64,000 bases of DNA from positions 1,266,050-1,330,049 of the forward strand of contig NZ_SNWP01000010.1 of assembly GCF_004361915.1 (NCBI RefSeq), in the 5' to 3' direction. The stretch comes from Sediminibacterium goheungense. GTDB lineage: Bacteria; Bacteroidota; Bacteroidia; Chitinophagales; Chitinophagaceae. Within the stretch, counting starts at the first letter, position 1; each line of letters begins with the position of its first letter. Below the pieces are notes generated by a model that made no database searches, was not told where the DNA came from, and saw nothing but the letters and a program-made list of their open reading frames with translations. Of this stretch, positions 17,242-27,463 are shown piece after piece. The position numbers were made by a program, and so were the translations under genes.

Positions 17242-18789
17242 ATGCCTAACCGTAGTACCGATACCCTTTTTCAACTGATTCAGTCCCTCGAAACGGCTGA
17301 AAAACGGCATTTTAAGCTGCATATGAAAAGTCATGCGGGCGGTTCAGGCGATCTTAAAGTGGTTCAGTTATTTGATGCTATGGATAAAATGAAACAGTAT
17401 GATGAAGAATTACTGCTTAAAAAACATCCCGGCATACAGAAAACACAATTATCTAACCTGAAAGCACGTCTTTACCAGGAAGTACTCACCAGTTTGCGGT
17501 CTTTGAAAAAAGAAGAAAATATTGACCTGCAATTACATGAGCAACTTGATTTTGCCCGTTTACTATACAATAAAGGTTTATACCTCCAGAGTCTCAAAAT
17601 ACTTGACAAGATTAAAGAGCTGGCCCGTACCCATCAGCAGGTGACTTATATTTTACAGGTTGTTTTCCTGGAGAAAAAGATTGAAGCGCTTCATATTACC
17701 AGAAGTATGCAGGACAGGGCCGAAAAACTCAGTGCTGAATCAGCAGAAATCAATAGTCGGTTACAACTGATTGGTCAACTATCTGACCTCTCTTTATTAT
17801 TATACAGCTGGTATATACAGCATGGTCATGCCAGAAACGAAAAAGACAGGGAAGAGGTTGATAAATTATTTAAACAGGATTTACTGGAGCAGGTAAAAAG
17901 CTGTGATGGCTTTTATGAAAAACTATATCGTTACCAATGCTATTGCTGGTACGGTTTTATCGTTCAGGATTTTTTACTGTATTACCGGTATTGTCAGAAA
18001 TGGGTAGATCTTTTCAATCAGTCACCCAAAATGATCGAAGTAGAAACAGCACATTATATAAAAGGTATGCATAACCTGCTGAGTGCTCATTTTGATTTAC
18101 GAAACCATAAAAAATTTGAAGAAGCTATTCAGCAGTTTGAAAAATTTACACATGAGCCTGTTGTCCAGGAAAACCATAATAATCTGATCCAGACTTTTTT
18201 ATACCTCTATACTGCCAAGTTGAATAAACATTTCATGGAGGGTACTTTTACAAAGGGGCTGGCATTGGTTCCTGAAATTGAAGCAAAGCTGAAGGAATAT
18301 GAGATTTATCTCGACAGGCACCGCATTCTGGTATTTTACTACAAATTTGCCTCTCTTTATTTCGGTTCCGGCGATCATGAAAAAAGTATTGATTACCTGA
18401 ATAAAATCATCAACTTAAAAGTCGACTTGCGTACTGATCTTCAGTGCTATGCACGTTTGCTTCATCTGATTGCCCATTATGAACTAGGCAATTTCGATCT
18501 GCTTGAATACCTGCTCAAATCTGTCTACCGTTTTATGGCCAAAATGGAAAACCTGAGTACGGTTGAAGTAGAAATATTCTCCTTTCTTAAACAATCTTTT
18601 AAACTTACCCCACGCCAATTGAGGCCACAGTTTGCATTACTGCTGAATAAACTGAGACCTTTAGAGAAGAACAGCCTTGAGAACCGTGCCTTTATGTACC
18701 TGGATGTTATTTCCTGGTTAGAGAGTAAGATGGAAGGGAAGCCGGTTCAGGAAATAATCAGAAAAAAATATCTGGATGCACAAGTTTGA
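17242..18789 (+). CDS. helical-repeat protein of unknown function
   Basis: A 515-residue, Lys/Glu/Leu/Tyr-rich protein with no signal peptide or membrane segment. It looks like a cytoplasmic all-helical, TPR-like solenoid throughout, for example around LLYNKGLYLQSLKILDKIKE and YFGSGDHEKSIDYLNKI. I recognise it only as the kind of conserved Bacteroidota protein usually left hypothetical. It is transcribed divergently from leuA across a 214-bp intergenic region. No catalytic motif was seen, and no specific role can be given. Confidence 0.8.
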   Translation: MPNRSTDTLFQLIQSLETAEKRHFKLHMKSHAGGSGDLKVVQLFDAMDKMKQYDEELLLKKHPGIQKTQLSNLKARLYQEVLTSLRSLKKEENIDLQLHEQLDFARLLYNKGLYLQSLKILDKIKELARTHQQVTYILQVVFLEKKIEALHITRSMQDRAEKLSAESAEINSRLQLIGQLSDLSLLLYSWYIQHGHARNEKDREEVDKLFKQDLLEQVKSCDGFYEKLYRYQCYCWYGFIVQDFLLYYRYCQKWVDLFNQSPKMIEVETAHYIKGMHNLLSAHFDLRNHKKFEEAIQQFEKFTHEPVVQENHNNLIQTFLYLYTAKLNKHFMEGTFTKGLALVPEIEAKLKEYEIYLDRHRILVFYYKFASLYFGSGDHEKSIDYLNKIINLKVDLRTDLQCYARLLHLIAHYELGNFDLLEYLLKSVYRFMAKMENLSTVEVEIFSFLKQSFKLTPRQLRPQFALLLNKLRPLEKNSLENRAFMYLDVISWLESKMEGKPVQEIIRKKYLDAQV

Positions 18790-18790
18790 T

Positions 18791-19519
18791 TTATTTTTCT
18801 TTTAGTCCATATTGTTGATTGATTTGATCAATTATTTCTTTACTTTTTTCAATAAATAAATCATAGCGTTTGAATAATTGATCGGAAGGAATCAGAGCTT
18901 CGCACATTAGTTTTCCTCTTGCTGAAGTGATTAACTGATAGCGATTATCTGAATCAGATTGATCATTAATATTTTCAAAAAGAAAATCCAATAATCTTTG
19001 CTGCGCATTGAGCCAGCCACCTTCTGAAGATTTAATCTGTGGCAAAGCTTCCTGATATAAATAAAGAATATTCTGTAACAAGGCATCATTCTCTATATAA
19101 CTCAGTCTACCACTTGATTTAAACCCTTCATAACGACTCATATTAGGCCTAAGCCATACATTACTTTTTATCGTTCGCATAATACCGGAAAAAGTGTCTT
19201 TATCAGCAGGCTTATCTTTATTCAAAGAAGAAAGATATGTATACATCGTATCAAAGTCTTTAAAGCTTCTAACAACTTCTGCCGTTTCTTCTATATCTTC
19301 CTGGAGATCACTCTTAAGACCTAATAAAAAAGATTTTACCTGCTTCTGTTCTGTTCTGTGCTCACTCCAGCCATGGAGCCATATACTTAAGCTAACCGCA
19401 AATACAATAATCAATACTTCTATACCAAACTCTTTAAGTTTATGCATAAATCCATGCTCCTTACTCGTCCATATTTTATACACTTTTTTTGTGTGTTTGA
19501 TTACTTCCTGATCTGCCAT
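18791..19519 (-). CDS. DUF6090-like membrane-anchored protein
   Basis: A 242-residue protein with one transmembrane segment near the N-terminus (about residues 28-46, EFGIEVLIIVFAVSLSIWL), followed by HGWSEHRTEQKQVKSFLLGL and a soluble helical region. The segment order (amphipathic N-terminus, one helix, a W-E/N motif, then a long helical domain) resembles the DUF6090 family of Bacteroidota. Function is unknown. Its stop codon lies 1 bp from the end of the convergent helical-repeat gene. Confidence 0.7.
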   Translation of the reverse strand: MADQEVIKHTKKVYKIWTSKEHGFMHKLKEFGIEVLIIVFAVSLSIWLHGWSEHRTEQKQVKSFLLGLKSDLQEDIEETAEVVRSFKDFDTMYTYLSSLNKDKPADKDTFSGIMRTIKSNVWLRPNMSRYEGFKSSGRLSYIENDALLQNILYLYQEALPQIKSSEGGWLNAQQRLLDFLFENINDQSDSDNRYQLITSARGKLMCEALIPSDQLFKRYDLFIEKSKEIIDQINQQYGLKEK

Positions 19520-19645
19520 AATATCACTTTTTGCATATACAATGTAATACGGATAATTGATTTATAATTGAAAATTATATAATCTATTTAAATTATCAAT
19601 ACTGCGTTACATATTTCCTATTTTCATTCCTCAATTCTTACTGCC

Positions 19646-21229
19646 ATGAAAAAAACATTGCTGCTTTGCCTGTCTTTTTGCTTTAGTATTTTTATTCTGT
19701 ATGCCCAGATTGCTAAAGCACCGGAAGTAAAAGATGGCGACGGCCCTTACACACAACTCATTATCCGAGGTGTTACTTTAATTAATGGTACCGGCGCTCC
19801 CCCGCTTGGACCCATGGATATTGTGATTGAAAACAATCGAATCGTACAGATTCAGGGTGTAGGCAGCCCTGGACTACCCATCAACCAAAACAGAAGACCT
19901 GTATTAAAAGCAGGTGGTAAAGAGCTGAACTGTGAAGGCATGTATGCTTTACCCGGATTAATAGATATGCATGGACATATTGGCGGTACTGCACAGGGCA
20001 CACCTGCAGAATATGTGTTTAAACTATGGATGGCACATGGCATTACCACGATTCGTGATCCTTCAGCCGGAAATGGTTTGGAGTGGGTACTAGAACACAA
20101 AAGAAAAAGTGCTGCGAATACCATCACAGCGCCCCGAATTTTTGCATACACAGCCTTTGGTCAGGGTAACAGAAGTGCTATTACCAATGCCGAACAGGCG
20201 CGTAACTGGGTCAGGGAAAATGCTAAAAAAGGGGCTGATGGTATCAAATTTTTCGGTGCTTCTCCTGAAGTAATGGATGCGGCTGTTCGTGAAAATAAAT
20301 TATTGGGACTACGCTCAACTGCTCACCATGCGCAAACAGATGTAGCCCGCTGGAATGTGCTTAACTCAGCAAGAGCAGGTATGACAAGTATGGAACACTG
20401 GTATGGTTTGCCGGAAGCATTATTCACGGATAAGACCCTACAAAACTATCCTGCTGATTATAATTACAACAATGAACAACACCGCTTTGAAGAAGCCGGT
20501 AAATTATGGAAACAGGCAGCACCGCCTTATTCCGAACACTGGAACAAAGTAATGAATGAATTGATTTCACTAGACTTTACCCTTGACCCTACTTTTAATA
20601 TTTATGAGGCCAATCGCGATCTTCACCGTGCAAGAAGAGCAGAATGGCACGAAGACTATACCTTACCTTCTCTCTGGAAATTCTATGAACCAAGTTACCA
20701 GAGTCATGGCTCATACTGGCATAACTGGGGTACTGAGCAGGAAGTAGAATGGAAGAATAATTACAGGTTATGGATGAGTTTTATCAATGAATACAAAAAC
20801 CGGGGCGGACGTGTAACAGCAGGCTCCGATAACGGTTTTATCTATCAGACCTATGGATTTGGTTATATCCGGGAACTCGAACTTTTGCGTGAGGCCGGAT
20901 TTCATCCTTTAGAAGTTATACGTTCTGCAACTTTATATGGCGCTCAGGCACTGGGTATGGAAAAAGAATTAGGCAGTATTGAAGTAGGTAAACTGGCAGA
21001 TATTGTTATTGTAAATGCGAACCCGCTAAAAAATTTACAGGTACTGTACGGCACAGGTGCTATTGAGCTTACCAAAGACAATAAAATTGTTCGGACAGGT
21101 GGTGTTCAATTTACCATTAAAGATGGTATTGTATACGATGCCAAAAAATTACTGGCTGATGTTAAGAAAATAGTTGATGCTGAAAAAGCTAAAACAGGTT
21201 GGAAACTGAAACAACCCGGCATTGAATAA
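19646..21229 (+). CDS. secreted amidohydrolase family protein
   Basis: A 527-residue metal-dependent hydrolase of the imidazolonepropionase/prolidase-like amidohydrolase superfamily. A signal peptide (residues 1 to about 20, ending LYAQ) indicates export to the periplasm. The metal-binding HxH is in LIDMHGHIGG, a lysine in GADGIKFFGA is a candidate bridging residue, HH in STAHHAQ follows, and the late aspartate is in TAGSDNGF. The C-terminal strand region contains GSIEVGKLADIVIVNANP, typical of the composite domain. The substrate cannot be told from sequence; peptidase or lactonase activity is possible. Confidence 0.85.
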   Translation: MKKTLLLCLSFCFSIFILYAQIAKAPEVKDGDGPYTQLIIRGVTLINGTGAPPLGPMDIVIENNRIVQIQGVGSPGLPINQNRRPVLKAGGKELNCEGMYALPGLIDMHGHIGGTAQGTPAEYVFKLWMAHGITTIRDPSAGNGLEWVLEHKRKSAANTITAPRIFAYTAFGQGNRSAITNAEQARNWVRENAKKGADGIKFFGASPEVMDAAVRENKLLGLRSTAHHAQTDVARWNVLNSARAGMTSMEHWYGLPEALFTDKTLQNYPADYNYNNEQHRFEEAGKLWKQAAPPYSEHWNKVMNELISLDFTLDPTFNIYEANRDLHRARRAEWHEDYTLPSLWKFYEPSYQSHGSYWHNWGTEQEVEWKNNYRLWMSFINEYKNRGGRVTAGSDNGFIYQTYGFGYIRELELLREAGFHPLEVIRSATLYGAQALGMEKELGSIEVGKLADIVIVNANPLKNLQVLYGTGAIELTKDNKIVRTGGVQFTIKDGIVYDAKKLLADVKKIVDAEKAKTGWKLKQPGIE

Positions 21230-21260
21230 AACTAGTAACAACTGATTTTTTGATATACCA

Positions 21261-21304
21261 AGCCACAGGTTCACAGATAATTTTTTATCTGTGAACCTGT
21301 GGCT
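21261..21304. terminator. 20-bp perfect palindrome between convergent genes
   Basis: Arms of 20 bp (21261-21280 and 21285-21304) pair perfectly around a 4-T loop. The core CACAGGTTCACAG is nearly the same as in the palindrome at 47312-47358 (17 of 19 arm positions). It sits between two converging genes and is a plausible bidirectional terminator as well as a member of a repeat family. Confidence 0.7.
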
Positions 21305-21316
21305 CTTTATAGGTAA

Positions 21317-23539
21317 CTACTTAACAATGAGGATATCATTCGTAATCGGATACTCAATTTTTACTTTACAACCATGGCCGGGTGAAGATTGAATATTAAG
21401 TTTACCTGCATACAATTCAGTCCTGGTTTGAATATTGTTCAGCCCTATCCCACTTCTTTTTTGCTCGGTATCAAAACCTTTTCCGTCGTCGATAATGGAC
21501 AGTCGGATTTTTTCTTCCCGGTATAATTCTATTACCACCTGTTTAGCTTGTGCATGCTTGACTATATTGTTCATCTGCTCCTGCACAATACGGAAAATAT
21601 TCAGTTTAAATTCATAACTGATATCCTCTTCATGAAAATTATCATAGAAAAAATCAAGCTGTATGGTATTTGCCATATGAATATCTTCTAATAGCCCATC
21701 AATAGCTTTACACAAACCAAAATCTTTTATCAAAGGTGTAACGAGCGCTTTCGATAGTTTACGGATTTCTTCAATGGCATTATAAATAAAACCTGATGAT
21801 TGTTTTAACAATGCTTCTGCATTACCTGTTCCTTTTTCTATAGTAGCAATATACATCATCGCTACGGTTAACTGCTGGTTTACATTATCATGCAACTCAC
21901 GGCTTATTTCGTACCGCTCTTTTTCCTGTACCCGTATTACGGCTTCTGTAATTTCCTTTTGTCGTGCATTACGTTCTTCTTCCAGCTTTTTTTCCAGTTT
22001 TATTTTTTCTGTTACATTATTCGCTAGTGCGATAACAGCTTTTTTTTCTTTGAAATATAATTTCTGAGAATACACTTCCATAAAAAGAGCATCTCCATTA
22101 CTCTTTTTATGCTTCCATATTATCTGATGTACATTTTCCGAGCTGTCATTTTTTAGATTGTTTACAAACAATTTATACTGTGCGACCTCTTCTTCTCCTT
22201 CACGAAGATCGAGCGTTTTTAATCTGAGAAAATCTTCACGTGTATATCCATATTCACGTTGGGCTGTATCATTTACTTCCAGTATTTCATATGTTTCTAT
22301 ATCCCAGATATAAATCGACATAGGATTATTAAAGAACAGGTTTCTATACCGTTCCTCAGATTCTTTAATGGCTTCTTCCGCTTTTTTCTTTTCCGTTACA
22401 TCTCTTGAATTAGAAACAATACCTTTTACAGCTGGGTCGTTGAGTAAATTAGTGAGTTTTGTTTCCAACCATCTCCATTCTCCCTTAGCATTTTTAAACC
22501 GGAAATATTGTATCTCATGGTAGTCTGAGTTTTGAATGAAATCAAAATGCCGTCCGATTTGATTTAACTCATCCGGATGGATAAAATCAAAGACAGATTT
22601 ACCTATAATTTGTTCTGATGTATATCCAAGTACCTGTTCTACACTCGGACTGGAAAATGTAAAGATGGCATTCTCATCCAGGATCTTGATCATATCTGAC
22701 CCGTTCTGTACCAATGATCTGAATCTTTTTTCACTATTCTGAACCTGTAGCTCTGCTAATTTTCTTTCAGTTATATCCTGCATGGATCCGATCATTCTAA
22801 CCGGTTTGCCATTTTTATACAGCAGATATCCCTTGTCTAAGACATAAGCACTGGTTCCATTTGCCCGCTGAAAACGATATTCATCACTCCATAGTTCTCC
22901 ACTGTTGCCCGCACAGGTGTTCAATAATCGCTTTACGACCCCATCTCTTTCTTCCGGATGGATTTTTTCTGACCAAAACCCAAGATCACTTTCATCATCA
23001 GGTAATTCATAACCAAAAAGACGCTTAAGATTTTCTCCTGCCCATAATATGCGTTGGCTGCTGATATTCATATCCCAGACAACATCATTGGTTGCTCTGG
23101 TTACAAATTTGTATCGCTCATTACTTTCAGTTAAGTTTTCAAGACTTTTTTTACGTTCAATACTGTATTGTATTGACTTGGCAAGTAATTTTTCATCAAA
23201 TTCCCCTTTTATCAGATAATCCTGTGCCCCGCTGGCCATGGTTTCCAGCGCTATTTCCATATCAATTAATCCCGTTAAGACAATAATAGGTATGGAAGCT
23301 GCATATTCATTAACAGATTCATAGGATTGTAATCCGTTACTATCCGGAAGACTAAGATCCAATAAAACAAGGTTTATTTCTTCTTTTTGCAATGCCTGTT
23401 TTGCTTCTGTAGCACTCACTACTTTAATTAGCCGATGAATCGGTAATGAAGTGGTCTTTAATAGTTCTTCCAGAAGAAACAGATCTCCGGGATTATCTTC
23501 CACAACTAATATTGACAATGCGTGCTGACTATCTGACAT
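21317..23539 (-). CDS. receiver-PAS-PAS-PAS histidine kinase
   Basis: A 740-residue cytoplasmic signalling protein. Domains in order: an N-terminal receiver (about 8-125, phospho-acceptor aspartate in LVLLDLSLPD), three PAS/PAC domains (about 140-255, 268-385, 392-510), a HisKA_3-type dimerisation domain with the H-box ISRELHDNVNQQL (about 545), and a HATPase_c domain with DDGKGFD and SGIGLNNIQTR. No transmembrane segment is present, so it senses an internal signal or takes a phosphoryl group from another kinase. HisKA_3 kinases usually partner NarL/LuxR-type regulators; none is encoded nearby. Confidence 0.88.
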   Translation of the reverse strand: MSDSQHALSILVVEDNPGDLFLLEELLKTTSLPIHRLIKVVSATEAKQALQKEEINLVLLDLSLPDSNGLQSYESVNEYAASIPIIVLTGLIDMEIALETMASGAQDYLIKGEFDEKLLAKSIQYSIERKKSLENLTESNERYKFVTRATNDVVWDMNISSQRILWAGENLKRLFGYELPDDESDLGFWSEKIHPEERDGVVKRLLNTCAGNSGELWSDEYRFQRANGTSAYVLDKGYLLYKNGKPVRMIGSMQDITERKLAELQVQNSEKRFRSLVQNGSDMIKILDENAIFTFSSPSVEQVLGYTSEQIIGKSVFDFIHPDELNQIGRHFDFIQNSDYHEIQYFRFKNAKGEWRWLETKLTNLLNDPAVKGIVSNSRDVTEKKKAEEAIKESEERYRNLFFNNPMSIYIWDIETYEILEVNDTAQREYGYTREDFLRLKTLDLREGEEEVAQYKLFVNNLKNDSSENVHQIIWKHKKSNGDALFMEVYSQKLYFKEKKAVIALANNVTEKIKLEKKLEEERNARQKEITEAVIRVQEKERYEISRELHDNVNQQLTVAMMYIATIEKGTGNAEALLKQSSGFIYNAIEEIRKLSKALVTPLIKDFGLCKAIDGLLEDIHMANTIQLDFFYDNFHEEDISYEFKLNIFRIVQEQMNNIVKHAQAKQVVIELYREEKIRLSIIDDGKGFDTEQKRSGIGLNNIQTRTELYAGKLNIQSSPGHGCKVKIEYPITNDILIVK

Positions 23540-23633
23540 GGCCCGCCATTTGAATAATTGAATATTTCAGTTCTCTCATGTGTTGTAATAACAAGATACT
23601 AAACATTTAAAGAAGGAACGTACGATCGTTGTT

Positions 23634-25499
23634 TTATATTCTCTTTGAAATTGAAAAGAAAAAAGTACTCCCTTTTCCCGGCTCCGACGACACCCATATT
23701 TTTCCCCCATGACGCTCAACAATCTTCTTGCAAATAGCAAGCCCGATACCTGTTCCGCTATATTCAGTTCGGCTATGTAAGCGCTGGAAAATAACAAATA
23801 TCTTTTCATGAAATGATGCATCAATTCCAATACCGTTATCTTTTACCGCAAAAATATATTCATCTTCATTTTCCTCAAAACTCATCGATATTTCAGGTGC
23901 CTGATTCCCATGGTATTTTAAAGCATTACTCACCAGATTCTGGAATAACTGAAATAGCTGTGTTTTATTAGCCTTTACCACCGGCATTTTCCCAATATGA
24001 ATTACAGCTCCTGTTTCTTCACAGGTTTTATAAAAAACATCTTTTAACGTTGCGAGAAGTTCTCCTGTATCGGTTTCCTGAAATACTTCGGCACTTGATC
24101 CAACTCTTGAGTATTCCAATAAATCCATGATCAGCGTTTTCATTCTTTCAGCACCATCTACCGCAAAATGTATATACTGATCTGCTGTTTCATCTATTTT
24201 TCCTTCATACCTCTTCCTGAATAGTTGTAAAAAACTGGTTACCATTCGTAATGGTTCTTGTAGATCATGCGAGGCCACATAAGCAAACCGTTCGAGTTCA
24301 ACATTGGAATTTATGAGTTCATCAGCTCTTTTTTTAAGCCGGTTGTTTAACTCAAGTAACAGTGATTCAGACTCTTTTCTTTGTGATACATCCTGAGTGG
24401 CTCCGATCATTCTTTCGGGATTACCTTCTTTATCTCTAATAATATAACCTTTATCGAACACATAAGCATATGTTCCATTCGCTCTCCTGAATCTATACTC
24501 ATCTTCCCAGTATAATTCTTTCGTTTGAAATAAAATATACTTTCTTTTTTCCAGCATATTTTGTAAATCAGCAGGGTGTACCCTGTCTATCCAAAAGTTT
24601 TTTTCATGTGCAGCTTCTTCGATTTCGTATCCAAAAATATTTTTGAGACCATCTCCTACCCGAAGTACTTCATCTTTTTTTATGTCCCAATCCCAAATAG
24701 CATCGTTTGTTGCTTTTGCTACATAATGGAAACGTTCATTTGTTTGGAGCAGAATCGCCTCTTTTTCCTTGGCTTCGGTTATGTCATGTACATTTATGAT
24801 AACACCAATTATTTCTCCATTTTCTTTTAATGGCGCATATCGTATTTCTACAATTATTTTAGGGTGTTCTGATGTAGAAGGAATTTCAACTATGTTTTGA
24901 CGGATTGCGCCATTTAACACATCAGCATACAACTGTTTCAGGTATGGAAGCCTTTGAGGATCGGCACTATCAAATATTGACCTGCCTTTTTCAAACGGAA
25001 CACCTAATAATTTCCTTGATTTCTCCTCGGTTACTTTATTAAAATTGATAATGTTAAGATCTTTATCCAGAACAATAAAAAGTTCATTGGTGTTATTCAG
25101 GATTACACGCATATTTCTTTCGGCAGTGCGTAGTTCCTCTTCGCGTTTTTTTAATTCTGATATATCATGGATAATCGTAAAGGTTTTTTGCTCATTACCT
25201 TCTTCACTAAATATGACAGATGAAACCCAGATAGGGAATTTTTCCCCGTTCTTTTTGATACCTATCAATTCACAAACTACTTTACCGCTTTCCTGCCTCT
25301 TTTTCAGATGATCAACCAGACCAGGCGAATCAATATCTATAATTTGTTTTCGACCTACGCCACGAAATTCTTCCTGAGTATACCCAAACATCTGGCATGC
25401 GGCTGCATTTGCATCCAGTATCGTGCCATCTGTTTTGGTAAGAAAGAATGCATCCATCGCATTTTCGATCATTACCCGATAAACGCCCGTATCAGTCAT
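23634..25499 (-). CDS. PAS-PAS-PAS sensor histidine kinase
   Basis: A 621-residue soluble histidine kinase with three PAS domains (about 4-118, 125-240, 250-370), a HisKA domain with the H-box YVASHDLQEPLRM (about 405), and a HATPase_c domain with DNGIGID and GTGIGLAICKKIVERHGG. The organisation, with a light-receptor-like HDLQEPL box, is common in Bacteroidota. Its third PAS domain is clearly similar to the first PAS of the neighbouring kinase (both contain YRF-RANGT-YV-DKGY), so the two may be partners in one pathway. No membrane segment and no cognate regulator gene were seen. Confidence 0.88.
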   Translation of the reverse strand: MTDTGVYRVMIENAMDAFFLTKTDGTILDANAAACQMFGYTQEEFRGVGRKQIIDIDSPGLVDHLKKRQESGKVVCELIGIKKNGEKFPIWVSSVIFSEEGNEQKTFTIIHDISELKKREEELRTAERNMRVILNNTNELFIVLDKDLNIINFNKVTEEKSRKLLGVPFEKGRSIFDSADPQRLPYLKQLYADVLNGAIRQNIVEIPSTSEHPKIIVEIRYAPLKENGEIIGVIINVHDITEAKEKEAILLQTNERFHYVAKATNDAIWDWDIKKDEVLRVGDGLKNIFGYEIEEAAHEKNFWIDRVHPADLQNMLEKRKYILFQTKELYWEDEYRFRRANGTYAYVFDKGYIIRDKEGNPERMIGATQDVSQRKESESLLLELNNRLKKRADELINSNVELERFAYVASHDLQEPLRMVTSFLQLFRKRYEGKIDETADQYIHFAVDGAERMKTLIMDLLEYSRVGSSAEVFQETDTGELLATLKDVFYKTCEETGAVIHIGKMPVVKANKTQLFQLFQNLVSNALKYHGNQAPEISMSFEENEDEYIFAVKDNGIGIDASFHEKIFVIFQRLHSRTEYSGTGIGLAICKKIVERHGGKIWVSSEPGKGSTFFFSISKRI

Positions 25500-25629
25500 A
25501 ATTGGTATAAATTATTAAATACTACAATGATTCTTATTTAACTAATAAATAAATCCCACTGTTATTCAGGATATATATCCTTATTCTAATCCTTATACTA
25601 TTTGCTACTGGGGCGATTAACAAAATGCA

Positions 25630-27429
25630 TCAGGCATAAATATGTTCTATTGCTGCTTTGAATTTCTCCATGACTACTTTTCGCTTCAAACTCATTTTAG
25701 GTGTCATTTCACCTGTGTCAATCGTCCATTCCTGTGGCAGTAATTCAAATTTTTTTATCTGTTCTACATGGTTAAAATAACCATTATAGCTTTCTACCAG
25801 TTCACGATATAAGTCTAACACTCTTGGATGATGAACAGCATCTTCATTTGTGGTATAATTAATTCCTTTTTCTCTCATCCAATCTTTCAAAGTAAGGAAT
25901 GAAGGTACAATCAATGCAGCTACAAATTTTCTTTCTGAACCTATTACCATTATCTGTTCTATAAAAGGACTTTCTTTTAATTTATTTTCTATGGGTTGTG
26001 GTGCTACATATTTTCCTCCACTTGTTTTGAACAGTTCTTTTTTCCGGTCGGTAATTTTCAGAAACTTTCCATCTTCTAGAATACCGATATCCCCGGTATG
26101 TAACCAGCCATCAACAATTGCTTCAGCAGTGAGATCCGGTCGCTTATAATATCCTTCCATTACACTGGGACCTGCTACACAAATCTCTCCGTCTTCGGCT
26201 AGTTTTAATTCTACCCCATTGATTAAGGGACCGACTGTACCAAATTTTGTAAGACCTTTACCCTGTCTGTTTACACTGATCACAGGACTGTTTTCTGTTG
26301 GTCCATAACCCTCATAAACCGGTATTTTAGCTGCATTGAATATGCGCAATAATTTCACCTGACAGGCCGCTCCTCCTGTTACAATAAAAGATACATTACC
26401 TCCCAGTGCTTCTCTCCATTTACTAAAGATTAATTTATTAGCCAATGCAAGTTGCATATTGTACCACAGGCCTCCACTTTTTAAATTATCATACTGTTCC
26501 GCAAGGTCTACAGCCCAGAAAAATAATTTTCGTTTAATCCCTGTCAACTCATTTCCCTTGGTCATAATTCTTTCAAACACTTTTTCGAGGAGACGAGGAA
26601 CTGTTGTAAAACCATCAGGTTTAATTTCCCTTAGATTGTCTCCGATGGTTTCCAGACTTTCTGCATAATAAATGCTAATACCACTAAACAAGTAGATATA
26701 AGTAACCGTTTTTTCGAAAATATGATTTAAGGGTAAAAAGCTGAGAACTTTCGATTCGGGCGCATCATTAAAAGGAAAACTTTCTTTTGAAAACTGCAGG
26801 TTTGAGTAAATATTTCTGTGACTCAACATTACACCTTTAGGTGTACCTGTTGTTCCTGATGTGTAGATAATGGTAGCCAAATGTGAAACAGGAATGGTTT
26901 TACTGATTTCACTTATCTGCTTTACGGTTTCAGGTGTAGCAAGATCTGTTACTTCGGTCCAATGTCTTGCCCCTTCAATTCTATCAAAAGTATAAATGGT
27001 TTTGATAGATGGCACTTTTGCAGCCACCATTTTTGCTTTCTCCAGCAATTCAGCAATACTCACAAATAAATACTGCACTGCCGCGTCGTTCAAAATAAAT
27101 TCCAATTCTACAGGGCTTGTTGTTGGATATACAGGAACGAGAATAGCACCAATTTGCTGACAGGCGAGATCTGTAAAAATCCATTCGGGCCTGTTATTGC
27201 TGATAATTGCAATTTTATCACTCGATTCCGGTGTAATATCTCTCGCACTAACACCCAACTGCACTAAACCAGCGCTAAATCTGTTTACCGTATCTGCTAC
27301 CTGTTCTGTGCTATAGCTTACCCACTGTCCGTTTTCCTTTGCAGCTAACATATCCCTTTTAGGAAAATGCTGTAACTGATGCTGTAAGCAATCAAAAAGT
27401 CTTTTTACAATCATATGGCAATCATTCAA
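25630..27429 (-). CDS. long-chain fatty acid-CoA ligase (AMP-binding)
   Basis: A 599-residue adenylate-forming enzyme of the FadD15/long-chain acyl-CoA synthetase group. The P-loop IIYTSGTTGTPKGVMLSHRN is at about 190, the adenylate-binding YEGYGPTENSPV and GWLHTGDIG motifs are clear, and the C-terminal lysine region KELFKTSGGKYVAPQPIE is present. It activates fatty acids with ATP and CoA. It lies 34 bp downstream of the 2TM gene and may be co-transcribed with it. Confidence 0.9.
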   Translation of the reverse strand: MNDCHMIVKRLFDCLQHQLQHFPKRDMLAAKENGQWVSYSTEQVADTVNRFSAGLVQLGVSARDITPESSDKIAIISNNRPEWIFTDLACQQIGAILVPVYPTTSPVELEFILNDAAVQYLFVSIAELLEKAKMVAAKVPSIKTIYTFDRIEGARHWTEVTDLATPETVKQISEISKTIPVSHLATIIYTSGTTGTPKGVMLSHRNIYSNLQFSKESFPFNDAPESKVLSFLPLNHIFEKTVTYIYLFSGISIYYAESLETIGDNLREIKPDGFTTVPRLLEKVFERIMTKGNELTGIKRKLFFWAVDLAEQYDNLKSGGLWYNMQLALANKLIFSKWREALGGNVSFIVTGGAACQVKLLRIFNAAKIPVYEGYGPTENSPVISVNRQGKGLTKFGTVGPLINGVELKLAEDGEICVAGPSVMEGYYKRPDLTAEAIVDGWLHTGDIGILEDGKFLKITDRKKELFKTSGGKYVAPQPIENKLKESPFIEQIMVIGSERKFVAALIVPSFLTLKDWMREKGINYTTNEDAVHHPRVLDLYRELVESYNGYFNHVEQIKKFELLPQEWTIDTGEMTPKMSLKRKVVMEKFKAAIEHIYA

Positions 27430-27463
27430 ATAAAGTAAAACACTTCAGACAACTATATTATTA

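Noticed and set aside
18790..19645. Promoter for the amidohydrolase in the AT-rich 126-bp upstream region
   Set aside because: Several TATA-like words exist, but none forms the TTTG-N19/20-TAnnTTTG pattern well enough to be called.
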